Assembly (NCBI GenBank): GCA_018333895.1
Contig: JAGXSJ010000017.1
Coordinates: 1-35,746, forward strand
Direction of reading: 5' to 3'
Length of the DNA: 35,746 bases
DNA from: Truepera sp.
GTDB taxonomy: Bacteria > Deinococcota > Deinococci > Deinococcales > Trueperaceae
Shown: positions 6,454 to 13,442 of the stretch, in pieces
Layout: each line of letters opens with the position of its first letter
Numbering within the stretch: the first letter of the stretch is position 1
Notes under the pieces: model-generated
What the model saw: only the letters and a program-made list of their open reading frames with translations
Database searches by the model: none
Told to the model about the DNA's origin: nothing
Made by a program: the position numbers and the translations under genes

Positions 6454-7827
6454 ATGACACGCCTCACTGTAATCGGAGCAGGCATGGCGGGCTCGGATGC
6501 GGCCCTGGCCGCCGCCAGCCTCGGAGTGGCGGTCGATCTCTACGAGATGCGGCCCCACACCATGACTCCGGCCCACCATACCGGCAAGTTCGCCGAGCTG
6601 GTCTGCTCTAACTCTTTTGGCGGCGAAGGCGAGACCAACGCCAAAGGGCTGTTGCAGGCCGAGCTGCTGGCCGCCGGCGGCCTGGTGATGAGCGCTGCCC
6701 AGGCCTGTCGGGTGCCGGCGGGCGGGGCCTTAGCGGTAGATCGCGAGGCGTTCAGCGAGCGGGTTACCGAGACTTTGATGCAACACCCCAACATCACCGT
6801 GTATCGTCAAGAGCTGACCCGCATCCCTGCGGGCGTAGTAGTGCTGGCCTCTGGCCCGCTTACCTCAGACGCGCTGGCTCAGGAGATCCAGCGGACGGTG
6901 GGCATGGAGTTTTTAGGCTTTTACGACGCCGCGGCGCCGGTTATCGACGTTGACTCGATCGATCAGCGCATCGCCTATCGCAAGGGGCGTTACGAGCAGG
7001 GAGCTGACTACCTCAACTTGCCGTTCCATAAAGAGGACTACGAACGCTTCTATGAGGCGCTTACAGCCGCCCGCCGGCACCTGCCACACGACTGGGAGAG
7101 GCTCGAGTTCTTCGAGGGGTGCATCCCTATCGAGGAGCTGGCGCGGCGCGGCTACGATACCCCCCGGTTCGGCCCCCTAAAGCCGGTGGGGCTCGAGCAC
7201 CCCGAGACCGGCGAGCGCTACTTTGCGGTAGCCCAGCTCCGGCAAGAAGACGCGCGCGGCCGGCTGTGGAGCTTAGTCGGTTTTCAGACCGGGCTGAAGT
7301 GGGGCGATCAACTGGCGGTGCTCAGGCTTATCCCAGGCTTGGCGAAGGTCGAAGTGGTGCGCTACGGCGTGATGCACCGCAACACCTACTTAAATGCCCC
7401 GAAGCTGCTTAGTCCCACCATGCAACTGCGCGACCATTCGCAGCTGTTTGTAGCCGGCGTCTTGGCCGGGACCGAAGGCTATCTCGAGTCTGCGGCAACA
7501 GGGTGGCTGGCTGGGACCAACGCGGCGCGGCAGCTCTTGGGCCTCCCCCTCGCAGTGCCGCCGGAGACCAGTATGCTAGGTGGCCTGGTGCGCTTTTTGG
7601 CCACCGCCAACCCCGACAACTTTCAGCCGATGAACGCCAACTGGGGCTTAGTCCCGGCTAGTCCCAAGGAGCGCCATATTGGCAAGGCCGAGCAGCGGCG
7701 CCGGCTCTATGCGCGCGGGCTGGCCGACCTCGCACGTTGGCTTGTAGAGGAGCTGTCCGTGAACTATCGTTCACCATCAGCGAAGCCTTGTCCTGAGCGC
7801 AGCGCTTGCACTGAGCCTGCGAAGTGA
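6454..7827 (+). CDS. trmFO: Methylenetetrahydrofolate--tRNA (uracil-5-)-methyltransferase TrmFO
   Basis: This flavoenzyme uses methylenetetrahydrofolate and FAD to make 5-methyluridine at position 54 of tRNA. The 457 residues start with the FAD-binding GAGMAG loop (VIGAGMAGSDAALAAASLG). The strongly conserved FAELVCSNSF segment follows, with the Cys at residue 51 that has a proposed catalytic role. Further family motifs are GFQTGLKWGDQ, MHRNTYLNAPKLL and the second FAD contact VAGVLAGTEGYLESAATG. The family is usually about 435-450 residues. The last ~24 residues here are encoded by repeat DNA (from about 7757), so the original stop has probably been lost. Promoter and start are of the leaderless type. 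Confidence 0.95.
   Translation: MTRLTVIGAGMAGSDAALAAASLGVAVDLYEMRPHTMTPAHHTGKFAELVCSNSFGGEGETNAKGLLQAELLAAGGLVMSAAQACRVPAGGALAVDREAFSERVTETLMQHPNITVYRQELTRIPAGVVVLASGPLTSDALAQEIQRTVGMEFLGFYDAAAPVIDVDSIDQRIAYRKGRYEQGADYLNLPFHKEDYERFYEALTAARRHLPHDWERLEFFEGCIPIEELARRGYDTPRFGPLKPVGLEHPETGERYFAVAQLRQEDARGRLWSLVGFQTGLKWGDQLAVLRLIPGLAKVEVVRYGVMHRNTYLNAPKLLSPTMQLRDHSQLFVAGVLAGTEGYLESAATGWLAGTNAARQLLGLPLAVPPETSMLGGLVRFLATANPDNFQPMNANWGLVPASPKERHIGKAEQRRRLYARGLADLARWLVEELSVNYRSPSAKPCPERSACTEPAK
7760..7779 (+). repeat. 20-nt repeat inside the 3' end of trmFO
   Basis: TGAACTATCGTTCACCATCA is an exact inverted copy of 3847-3866. Here it is coding, as part of the TrmFO tail. It marks the left edge of the 192-bp extra segment relative to the copy at 3837-3866. 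Confidence 0.8.
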
Positions 7828-7971
7828 AGGGGCCGAGCGAAGGCGTACTAATAGCAGGTATCATCTGGTTTGATCCTGCGGGTGCTCGCAGGACTACGAA
7901 TCGTTGCCTAGGACGTCTTTGCGGAGATGATACCTGCACCTAGCCGACTCAGCATTTGTGAAAACCGCTGA
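7780..7971 (+). mobile_element. 192-bp inserted segment carrying a 120-bp repeat (possible MITE-like element)
   Basis: Compared with the uninterrupted copy at 3837-3866, this locus has an additional 192 bp between the 20-nt block and AAGATGAAAAC (7971-7981). The extra DNA holds about 71 bp of unrelated sequence, including the trmFO stop, followed by the 120-bp repeat at 7851-7970. It has no coding capacity and no clear target duplication. That it moves is an inference. Confidence 0.45.
7851..7970 (+). repeat. 120-bp interspersed inverted-repeat element, copy 2
   Basis: The partner of 5062-5181, in opposite orientation. It has the same 12-bp outer arms GCAGGTATCATC/GATGATACCTGC, the same inner CCTGCG-N6-CGCAGG hairpin and the same tail. 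It follows trmFO in the same sense that copy 1 follows dhs, so both would lie in mRNA 3' ends. The differences fall mostly in the middle and tail, not in the left arm or inner hairpin. Confidence 0.85.
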
Positions 7972-7986
7972 AGATGAAAACTTCTA

Positions 7987-8008
7987 GGGCGACCCCACGT
8001 GGTCGCCC
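7987..8008. repeat. Hairpin repeat GGGCGACC-N6-GGTCGCCC, second copy
   Basis: Identical to 3814-3835. It is followed by TTCTAGCTCC/TTCTAGCTAC iterations (8020-8045) before the nagA stop. No gene lies between 7828 and 8067. Confidence 0.75.
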
Positions 8009-8067
8009 CTACTGACTAGCTTCTAGCTCCTAACTTCTAGCTACTGATCTACCGAGGAGTCCCGCTC

Positions 8068-9174
8068 TCACCCCACCACTTTGCGGCCCGCCAGATAGAC
8101 TTCGCGGACCTGTAGATCGTCGTCCAGCACGACCAGATCGGCCCGTAAGCCCGGACTGATAACGCCGCGATCATTAAGCCCCAGGTAGCGCGCCGGGATG
8201 CTCGAGAGCATAGCGCTAGCCTGTACTAGCGGCACGCCGCAAGCTACCGCGTTGCGCAGCGCTTGGTCGAGCGTTAAAACGCTGCCGGCTAAGGTGCCGT
8301 CAAGAAGGCGTGCCGCCCCCCCGCTGACCCGCACCGGTTGCCCACCTAGTTCGCTCTCGCCGTCGCCCAAGCCGGTAGCGCGGATAGCGTCAGTGACCAG
8401 CAACAGGTGCCGCGGCTTAGCAGCAATGGCCGCCAGCATCGCCCCAGGGTGGACGTGATGCAGGTCAAAGATCAGCTCGGCATAAGCGTCAGACGCGCTT
8501 AAGGCCGCGCCGACTACCGCCGGAGCCCGGCTGCTGAGCTGCCCCATGGCGTTGTAGAGGTGGGTAAAGCCTACGCTGCCGCCCGCTGCCCTCACCGACC
8601 TTAAGAACGTCATGGCCTGCTCGTAGCTGGCCACGGTGTGGCCGATGCTGATGCGCACGCCGCTGCTGGCTAAGCGGTGGGCCGCCTCGAGCGCGCCGGG
8701 GAGCTCTGGAGCCAGCGTGATGACGCGCAGCACCTCAAGCTCCAGCAGCGCAGAAAGCCGCTCCGGTGTGGGGGTTAAGGCAAAGGCGGGCTGGGCGCCC
8801 AGGCGCTTAGGGCTAATAAAGGGGCCCTCCAGGTGGGCACCAGGAATGTCGGGCAGGTTCGGATCAGCTTCCTGTATGATCTCCTTGATGCCATAGAGCG
8901 CTTTTAGCACTCGCTCCCAGGGGTTAGTCATGGTGGTGGGGAGGAGCGTGGTGGTGCCGTGGCGGAGATGAAACGCCGCCAAGGTGCGTACCCCCGCAGC
9001 TCCGTCCATGGTGTCGCCACCGCCGCCGCCATGCACGTGCGTGTCGATAAAACCTGGCAGGATGTAGGGGCCTTTAAGCCTCCGGGGGATTAAGCTTTGC
9101 ACGGTGGTGCCTGCCTGTAGCTCGCCGGTGAGGATACCGTCAGGGGTCACCAGCCGCCCCGCTAGCATCGGCAT
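8068..9174 (-). CDS. nagA: N-acetylglucosamine-6-phosphate deacetylase
   Basis: A cytoplasmic amidohydrolase that removes acetate from GlcNAc-6-phosphate, feeding amino sugars or recycled cell wall into metabolism. 368 residues, normal for the family. Visible motifs are DTHVHGGGGGDTMDG (metal-binding His 46 and 48), HLEGPFIS (metal Glu), SIGHT, FTHLYNAMGQLSSR, LLVTDAIRATG (catalytic Asp) and AGSVLTLDQALRN. Its ATG at 9174 has TAGAAT 6 nt upstream, a leaderless arrangement. It is divergent from the crp-like gene across 96 bp, and a CRP-type dyad lies in between, so the regulator may act on it. No nagB or transporter is nearby. Confidence 0.92.
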   Translation of the reverse strand: MPMLAGRLVTPDGILTGELQAGTTVQSLIPRRLKGPYILPGFIDTHVHGGGGGDTMDGAAGVRTLAAFHLRHGTTTLLPTTMTNPWERVLKALYGIKEIIQEADPNLPDIPGAHLEGPFISPKRLGAQPAFALTPTPERLSALLELEVLRVITLAPELPGALEAAHRLASSGVRISIGHTVASYEQAMTFLRSVRAAGGSVGFTHLYNAMGQLSSRAPAVVGAALSASDAYAELIFDLHHVHPGAMLAAIAAKPRHLLLVTDAIRATGLGDGESELGGQPVRVSGGAARLLDGTLAGSVLTLDQALRNAVACGVPLVQASAMLSSIPARYLGLNDRGVISPGLRADLVVLDDDLQVREVYLAGRKVVG

Positions 9175-9180
9175 ACGGTT

Positions 9181-9186
9181 ATTCTA
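9181..9186 (-). promoter_or_regulatory. -10 element TAGAAT of nagA (leaderless)
   Basis: On the minus strand TAGAAT is followed by AACCGT and then ATG 9174. The 6-nt spacing matches the other leaderless starts in the window. Confidence 0.55.
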
Positions 9187-9235
9187 CGCGCCACGGCGCC
9201 CGGTTGGCAGCTACCGGGACCGCAACACGCCAGGC

Positions 9236-9251
9236 TGTGAAATTTCTCATT
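9236..9251. promoter_or_regulatory. CRP-like operator between nagA and the crp-like gene
   Basis: TGTGA-AATTTC-TCATT matches the CRP consensus TGTGA-N6-TCACA fully in one half and at 3 of 5 in the other. It covers the expected -35 region of the crp-like promoter (-10 at 9259-9264) and lies about 60 bp upstream of the nagA start. Auto-repression and control of nagA are plausible inferences. Confidence 0.45.
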
Positions 9252-9258
9252 CTTGCGC

Positions 9259-9264
9259 TAGACT
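9259..9264 (+). promoter_or_regulatory. -10 element TAGACT of the crp-like gene (leaderless)
   Basis: TAGACT, 6 nt (AGCTTT), then ATG 9271. It is the same hexamer and spacing as at trmFO and at the small frame at 12643. Confidence 0.6.
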
Positions 9265-9270
9265 AGCTTT

Positions 9271-9975
9271 ATGCACGAGTATCCCAGCCTGGTCTGGCAC
9301 CTCAAGAACACGCAGCTTTTTGAAGACCTTACCCCAGAGGAGCTCGAGCAGCTCTCGCGCATCACCCCCTATAAGCGCTACCGTGCGGGCCAGGTGATCT
9401 ATCACATGGAGGATGTAGCCGATGCCCTTTACTTCATTCGCGACGGCATGGTTAAGATCTCCATGTACTTCCCTAACGGCAAAGAGATGATCCTGGGACT
9501 GCTTGGCCAGTACGATGTGTTTGGCGAACTGCTGCTGCTGCCCAGCGAGCGCCGCCCCAATCAGGCTGAGGCGGTCATGGATACCACGCTGATCGTTATG
9601 CCCGAGGCCGACTTTCAGCGCCTACTGACCCAGTACCCCAAGCTGGCTTTGAAGTTTATTCAGGTGATGTCCACCAAGCTCTGGCAAGCCCAGGCGGTAT
9701 TTGCTGAGGTCGGCGCCTTCGCTGCGCCGGGACGGCTGGCCAACTTGTTGCTCAGGTTGGCTAAGGATTTTGGCGTGCCGAGCGAGCGCGGCACCATCAT
9801 CGACCTAAGCCTCACCCAGCAGGACTTAGCCAAGATGATCGGCGCCACCCGGGAGACGGTCAGTCACTGCCTGGCGCGGCTCTTGGAGTACGGCGCGGTG
9901 CGCCGCCGGCGTGCGCCGGTCATCGTTAATACCGCCAAGCTGAGACAGTTTCTCGACGAGTCTGGCGGCGAGTAA
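9271..9975 (+). CDS. CRP/FNR-family transcription regulator
   Basis: A 234-residue regulator. Residues ~10-130 form a cyclic-nucleotide-binding-type beta roll (LFEDLTPEELEQLSRITPYKRYRAGQ..., then GEL and the following loop GQYDVFGELLLLPSERRPNQ). A long dimer helix and a Crp-type winged helix follow. The recognition segment is LTQQDLAKMIGATRETVSHCLARL (about 178-201). The ligand loop reads FGELLLLPSERRPNQAEA instead of the classic FGExxLxxxxxRxAxV, so cAMP binding is uncertain. There is no N-terminal cysteine cluster, so it is not an oxygen-sensing FNR. It is divergent from nagA with a likely self-binding site in front. The HTH motif TRETVSHCL is typical of Crp. Confidence 0.88.
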   Translation: MHEYPSLVWHLKNTQLFEDLTPEELEQLSRITPYKRYRAGQVIYHMEDVADALYFIRDGMVKISMYFPNGKEMILGLLGQYDVFGELLLLPSERRPNQAEAVMDTTLIVMPEADFQRLLTQYPKLALKFIQVMSTKLWQAQAVFAEVGAFAAPGRLANLLLRLAKDFGVPSERGTIIDLSLTQQDLAKMIGATRETVSHCLARLLEYGAVRRRRAPVIVNTAKLRQFLDESGGE

Positions 9976-9982
9976 GGGACGC

Positions 9983-10507
9983 TCAGGCTAGCGGCTCCTC
10001 GACTTCGACTACCTCGCCTAGATCTGCCAAGGTGTTTTTGTAGAGCTGCAAGCCGAGCTGCTGTACGCTTAGCAGGGCAGACTCGCCGATAAGCGCCGGA
10101 TCGACCCGGCTGTTGGCGATCTGGAGACAGGCGGCCAACGCCCCTTCAAAGATCGGCCAGGGACCCTCAAACGCCGCGGTGGTGGACGCCGACACCGTTG
10201 GGGCAGGCACCGGTGGCACGGTTGTCTCGGGTTCTGGTGTACCCTTTCGCTTCTTGCGTTTGGTGGGGGCTGTGGCGGCTGACTCGCCAGAGCTCCGATC
10301 AAGGTACGCTAGCGCCTCCTCAGCGGCGCGGCGCTCAGCTTCACGCCTGTTCGGACCCTGGCCAGCGCCGATCACCTCGCCGGCTAGCAGCACGTCGCTG
10401 ATAAAGGTTCGTTCATGGGCGGGCCCGGTGCTCTTAGTGTCGAAACTGGGTACAGCTAGCCCCAGCCGTTTGCAGCGCTCGAGCAGCGCGTTCTTCGGAT
10501 GGTTCAC
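9983..10507 (-). CDS. Stand-alone double-stranded-RNA-binding-domain protein
   Basis: About 174 residues. The first ~70 are a dsRNA-binding domain of the RNase III C-terminal type: NHPKNALLERCKRLGL, a three-strand middle and GQGPNRREAERRAAEEALAYL as the RNA-contacting last helix. A basic and proline-rich linker (TKRKKRKG..., PPVPAPT) follows, then a C-terminal helical part of unknown type (about 125-174). No nuclease domain is present, so it probably binds structured RNA or chaperones another protein. The start is taken as GTG 10507 because GGAGGAG lies 6 nt upstream. It converges on the crp-like gene with 7 bp between stops. Confidence 0.75.
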   Translation of the reverse strand: MNHPKNALLERCKRLGLAVPSFDTKSTGPAHERTFISDVLLAGEVIGAGQGPNRREAERRAAEEALAYLDRSSGESAATAPTKRKKRKGTPEPETTVPPVPAPTVSASTTAAFEGPWPIFEGALAACLQIANSRVDPALIGESALLSVQQLGLQLYKNTLADLGEVVEVEEPLA

Positions 10508-10535
10508 TATATACTCCTCCAAAGGGCAGTAGTCA

Positions 10536-10758
10536 GTCGAGGAAAGCCTCTCACCTCGCTAGCGAGGAACGAGAAAAGAGCAGTGAGACAAGAGTAAGCA
10601 CCTGCTGGGACGCTGTCCCAAGCCTGCCGAAGGAAGTAGGCGGTGGGTTGTGGGGGTCCCACTTCCCACAACCCACTGCCTATAACCTACGGCCCACGCT
10701 TTCCTCTGCACGCTTTCCTCGACTTTTCTCTGACGAGCTGATCAGCTGACGAGCTGAT
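10536..10758. repeat. Block of nested inverted and direct repeats
   Basis: This 276-bp gap holds no gene. GTCGAGGAAAGC (10536-10547) and GCTTTCCTCGAC (10712-10723) are exact inverted copies that enclose the rest. Inside are the palindrome CCTCGCTAGCGAGG (10554-10567) and a 17-bp stem-loop (10638-10654 with 10665-10681, one G-U pair). TGACGAGCTGAT occurs twice at 10731-10742 and 10747-10758. The segment GAAGTAGGCGGTGGG (10633-10647) recurs with one change at 16316-16330. This is a REP-like block. Confidence 0.75.
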
Positions 10759-10794
10759 AGCCTCATGGTTCAATAGTCTACCACTAGGGCGTGC

Positions 10795-10800
10795 TACCAT
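10795..10800 (+). promoter_or_regulatory. -10 element TACCAT of the response regulator gene
   Basis: TACCAT ends 7 nt before ATG 10808, suggesting a leaderless transcript and favouring that start over ATG 10799, which overlaps this element. It is weaker than the other examples. Confidence 0.4.
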
Positions 10801-10807
10801 GAGGCCC

Positions 10808-11473
10808 ATGACGCGCATCTTACTCTGCGACGATCACGCCATGTTTCGCCAGGGGCTCAAAAGTATCCTCGAGACCGAAGAGGGCTTTCGGATCATCGGT
10901 GAGGCAGCCACCGGGCGGGAGGCGTTGCGCTACGCCATCGAGACCAAACCGGATGTCACCATCATGGATATCCAGATGCCCGAGATGGACGGCGTGGCAG
11001 CGACCCAGGCCATACTCGAGGAGTACCCCGACGCTAAGGTGATTATCCTCACCATGTACCGCCAGGATCGCTACGTGTTCGAGGCCATCAAGGCTGGGGC
11101 TCGGGGCTATATGCTTAAGGACGCTGACTCCGCCGATCTGATCGACGCCATCAGGCGCGTGGCCGAGGGCGAAACGCTGCTCAATGCCGAAATGGCCGCC
11201 AGCATCCTCGATGAGTTTAAGAAGATCAAGGAGGAGCTGCCTCACCACCCCGAGCACCCCCTTTCCGAGCTAACTGAGCGCGAGGCGATGATCTTGCGCT
11301 ACTTGGCCCGCGGCGACTCCAATCAGCAGATCGCCGAGGCGCTAAATGTTAGCGAAAAGACGGTGCGCAATCGCTTGTCGGAGATATTTTCCAAACTGCG
11401 CCTCAATAACCGCACCCAGGCGGCGCTGTACGCCCTGCGGGAAGGGATTGCCACGCTCAAGGACGAGATGTGA
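10808..11473 (+). CDS. NarL/LuxR-type response regulator
   Basis: A two-component regulator of about 221 residues. The receiver domain has the acidic pair at 8-9 (CDDH), the phosphorylated Asp at about 54 ([12 protein letters not shown]), the switch Thr at 82 and Lys 104 (YMLKD). The C-terminal LuxR helix-turn-helix contains [40 protein letters not shown]. No histidine kinase is encoded within the window, so its partner must lie elsewhere. ATG 10808 is preferred on promoter spacing. The M20 peptidase begins 17 bp after its stop and may be co-transcribed. Confidence 0.9.
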   Translation: MTRILLCDDHAMFRQGLKSILETEEGFRIIGEAATGREALRYAIETKPDVTIMDIQMPEMDGVAATQAILEEYPDAKVIILTMYRQDRYVFEAIKAGARGYMLKDADSADLIDAIRRVAEGETLLNAEMAASILDEFKKIKEELPHHPEHPLSELTEREAMILRYLARGDSNQQIAEALNVSEKTVRNRLSEIFSKLRLNNRTQAALYALREGIATLKDEM

Positions 11474-11490
11474 CACTTAACCGCTGAGCA

Positions 11491-12585
11491 ATGACCATCC
11501 CGCTGCCTAGCCAAGAGACACTGATCGCCTTGCTCAGGCGTATCTGCCAGACTCCGGCGCCGACCTTTGCTGAAGCGGCGCGGGGCGAGCTGATTGCCGA
11601 GCTGTGGCAGCAAGCAGGGGTTGAGGTAAGCCGCGATAGCGTAGGCAACGTCATTGCTGAGCTAGCTGGCAGTGGGCCGCGGGTGCTGCTTGCGGCCCAT
11701 CTCGATACGGTCTTTGACGCTGCAACCGATGTCACCGTGAAAGAGAGCGAAGGCCGACTTTGCGCGCCGGGCATCGGTGACAACAGCGCCAGCCTGGCAG
11801 TCGTCACCGCACTGCTGCAGGCGTTGCAAGCGGCCCCCGAGGTATCCCGCCCGTGCCTCACGCTGGCAGCTACGGTGGGCGAAGAGGGGCTGGGCGACCT
11901 GCGCGGTATTCGCCAGCTGCTCTCTGAGCGCGCCCAGGAGTTCGACCTGGTGATAGCGGTAGACGGTCACCTAGGGACCATCGCCCATGCCGCGGTGGGC
12001 TCCAAGCGCTACGAGGTGGAGCTAAGCGCCAAGGGCGGCCACTCCTGGGGCGACTTCCCCAGCCCCAGCGCGGTCCATGCCCTGGGCGAAGCGGTTCATG
12101 CGCTCAACCGGCTTACTGTACCAAGCGCACCGCGCACTTCTTTCAACGTGGGGCAGGTGTGGGGCGGCACCAGCATTAACGCCATCGCCCAGCGGGCCGG
12201 GTTTAACCTCGACCTGCGCAGCCTTGACGCCGACGTGCTGGCCAGCCTGGAAGCCGAGGCAGTAGCGCGGATCCGCCGGGTGGCCAAGCGCCACGGCGTA
12301 GAGCTCACACTGCGCGTAGTCGGTAATCGGCCTGCCGCCACCGTTCCTAATGAGCAGCTGGTGGCCGCGGCCCAAGCGGCGCTATCAGAGGTCGGTCTTG
12401 CGCCCCGCCTCAGCGCCAGCAGTACCGATGCTAACGCCGCTATGGCGGTAGGGCTGCCTGCTGTTGCCTTTGGCGTCTATCATGGTGGTGATGCACACCG
12501 CCTATCGGAGTGGCTCGAGCCCGCCTCGTTGCTCTTAGGCTACCGGGCGCTGTGGCGGCTGTTGGAGTCGTTTAGGGGAGCCTAG
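11491..12585 (+). CDS. M20-family metallopeptidase (ArgE/DapE/carboxypeptidase G2 group)
   Basis: A two-zinc hydrolase of 364 residues acting on a small peptide or acylated amino acid; the exact substrate is unknown. The metal-binding pattern is present: HLDTVF (His-x-Asp), GIGDNSA (bridging Asp), TVGEEGLGD (catalytic Glu plus metal Glu), AVDGH (metal Asp) and a late HRLSEW His. The dimerisation insert begins near KGGHSWGDFPS and contains the NVGQVWGGTSINAIAQ strand common to peptidase-T-like and CPG2-like members. It has no signal peptide. It follows the response regulator closely without an evident ribosome site. Confidence 0.88.
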   Translation: MTIPLPSQETLIALLRRICQTPAPTFAEAARGELIAELWQQAGVEVSRDSVGNVIAELAGSGPRVLLAAHLDTVFDAATDVTVKESEGRLCAPGIGDNSASLAVVTALLQALQAAPEVSRPCLTLAATVGEEGLGDLRGIRQLLSERAQEFDLVIAVDGHLGTIAHAAVGSKRYEVELSAKGGHSWGDFPSPSAVHALGEAVHALNRLTVPSAPRTSFNVGQVWGGTSINAIAQRAGFNLDLRSLDADVLASLEAEAVARIRRVAKRHGVELTLRVVGNRPAATVPNEQLVAAAQAALSEVGLAPRLSASSTDANAAMAVGLPAVAFGVYHGGDAHRLSEWLEPASLLLGYRALWRLLESFRGA

Positions 12586-12630
12586 GGGGGGCGGATCCGT
12601 TGCCTTATTGGGTATGGACTTGGATGCAGT

Positions 12631-12636
12631 TAGACT
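12631..12636 (+). promoter_or_regulatory. -10 element TAGACT ahead of a short frame
   Basis: TAGACT, 6 nt (CTTGCC), then GTG 12643. The hexamer and spacing are identical to those of trmFO and the crp-like gene. Confidence 0.5.
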
Positions 12637-12642
12637 CTTGCC

Positions 12643-12726
12643 GTGGAACCTGATGAAATCAACGATATAGTGCAAGTACGAGTGTCCGACGCTGTGGTCC
12701 TTGAGGTGAGTGTGATCCTCAGGTAG
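12643..12726 (+). pseudogene. 27-codon frame resembling the start of a DUF2442 protein
   Basis: From GTG 12643 the frame reads MEPDEINDIVQVRVSDAVVL and ends seven residues later. The pattern (I-V-x-V-x-V-x-D-x-x-V-L-E-V) is like the first two strands of DUF2442 proteins, which normally continue into a glycine-containing turn and are about 80 residues long. Here a stop comes at the second strand. The promoter looks intact. The TAG stop is also the first three bases of the next gene's -10 element (TAGATT). It may be a decayed toxin-antitoxin-type partner or a short leader peptide. Confidence 0.35.
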
Positions 12727-12729
12727 ATT
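12724..12729 (+). promoter_or_regulatory. -10 element TAGATT of mntA (leaderless)
   Basis: TAGATT, 6 nt (GTGCGT), then ATG 12736. This favours ATG 12736 over GTG 12730. Confidence 0.55.
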
Positions 12730-12735
12730 GTGCGT

Positions 12736-13053
12736 ATGGACGGTGGAACCCTCACCCGTGAGCAGGCGATTGAGCGCCTGCGATCCGCCGAGGCGGCTAT
12801 CCGACGCCTCGGTGTGCGGCGCCTGGCGCTATTCGGCTCGGTTCTCCGGAACCAAGCCACACCAGCGAGTGACGTCGATGTGCTGGTGGAGTTCGACCCC
12901 GCGATGAAGACGCTGGACAGCTTCATGGAGTTAGCTTTTCTGCTGGATGAAGTTCTTGGGCGGCGTGTCGATGTTGTCACGACGGAGGCACTCAGTCCAT
13001 ACATTGGCCCGCACATTCTTCGTGAGGCGGAGGATGTCCTTCGGGCCACTTGA
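12736..13053 (+). CDS. mntA: MntA-type minimal nucleotidyltransferase antitoxin
   Basis: A 105-residue minimal nucleotidyltransferase. The signature G34-S35-x10-D46-x-D48 is complete, with a third acidic residue at about D79 (RRVDVV). In characterised pairs MntA transfers AMP groups onto a tyrosine of the HepT toxin and so neutralises it. The gene overlaps hepT by 20 bp, the usual tight arrangement. Position and motif together make the assignment firm; activity is inferred from the complete motif. It lies in an accessory patch between the M20 peptidase and the ABC exporter. Confidence 0.88.
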   Translation: MDGGTLTREQAIERLRSAEAAIRRLGVRRLALFGSVLRNQATPASDVDVLVEFDPAMKTLDSFMELAFLLDEVLGRRVDVVTTEALSPYIGPHILREAEDVLRAT

Positions 13054-13387
13054 GTACCGGCGTCACATCCGGGAGGAGGCCGAGTTCCTTGCGGAACGAG
13101 CGGCTACGCTCTCCAAGGCGGACTTCCTGAAGGATGAGCTGCTGCGACGAGGCTTTGTCCGTAGCATCGAGATCATGGGTGAGGCCGCGAAGCAGATCCC
13201 GGAGGATTTCCGGGCAAAGCATGCGCAGGTGCCGTGGCGTGTTATGGCTGGCATGCGAGATCGTTTGATCCACGGCTACTTCACGGTAGACTACGACATC
13301 GTGTGGGACGTGGCTGCCAATCATGCGGCGGCTCTGAAGGACACTATCGACCAGATCCTGACTCAAGAAGGCGGGCCAGAGTCCTGA
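13034..13387 (+). CDS. hepT: HepT-like ribonuclease toxin
   Basis: A HEPN-domain toxin of about 117 residues. The RX4H motif with the following tyrosine is intact: R75-DRLI-H80-G-Y82, in MAGMRDRLIHGYFTVDYDIVW. This is the RNase active site and the tyrosine that the partner MntA modifies. The start is ATG 13034, inside the mntA end, where HepT homology starts (MSFGPLEYRRHI). GAGG lies a few bases upstream. An earlier in-frame ATG at 12947 would add 29 unrelated residues from the mntA frame. It appears complete, so the pair may be functional. Confidence 0.88.
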   Translation: MSFGPLEYRRHIREEAEFLAERAATLSKADFLKDELLRRGFVRSIEIMGEAAKQIPEDFRAKHAQVPWRVMAGMRDRLIHGYFTVDYDIVWDVAANHAAALKDTIDQILTQEGGPES

Positions 13388-13442
13388 CTCTGCATGCATC
13401 CCCTGCGCCACACCAGACGCTGCACCGCAGATGGAGAGGGTC

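Noticed and set aside
5062-7970. Composite transposon: 120-bp elements flanking dhs and trmFO
   Set aside because: No transposase, no target duplication, and the flanked genes are housekeeping-type with codon use like their neighbours. The elements are better read as independent 3'-end repeats.
12947-13033. 29-residue N-terminal extension of HepT
   Set aside because: It is read from the mntA coding region in another frame. HepT similarity and the ribosome site support ATG 13034.
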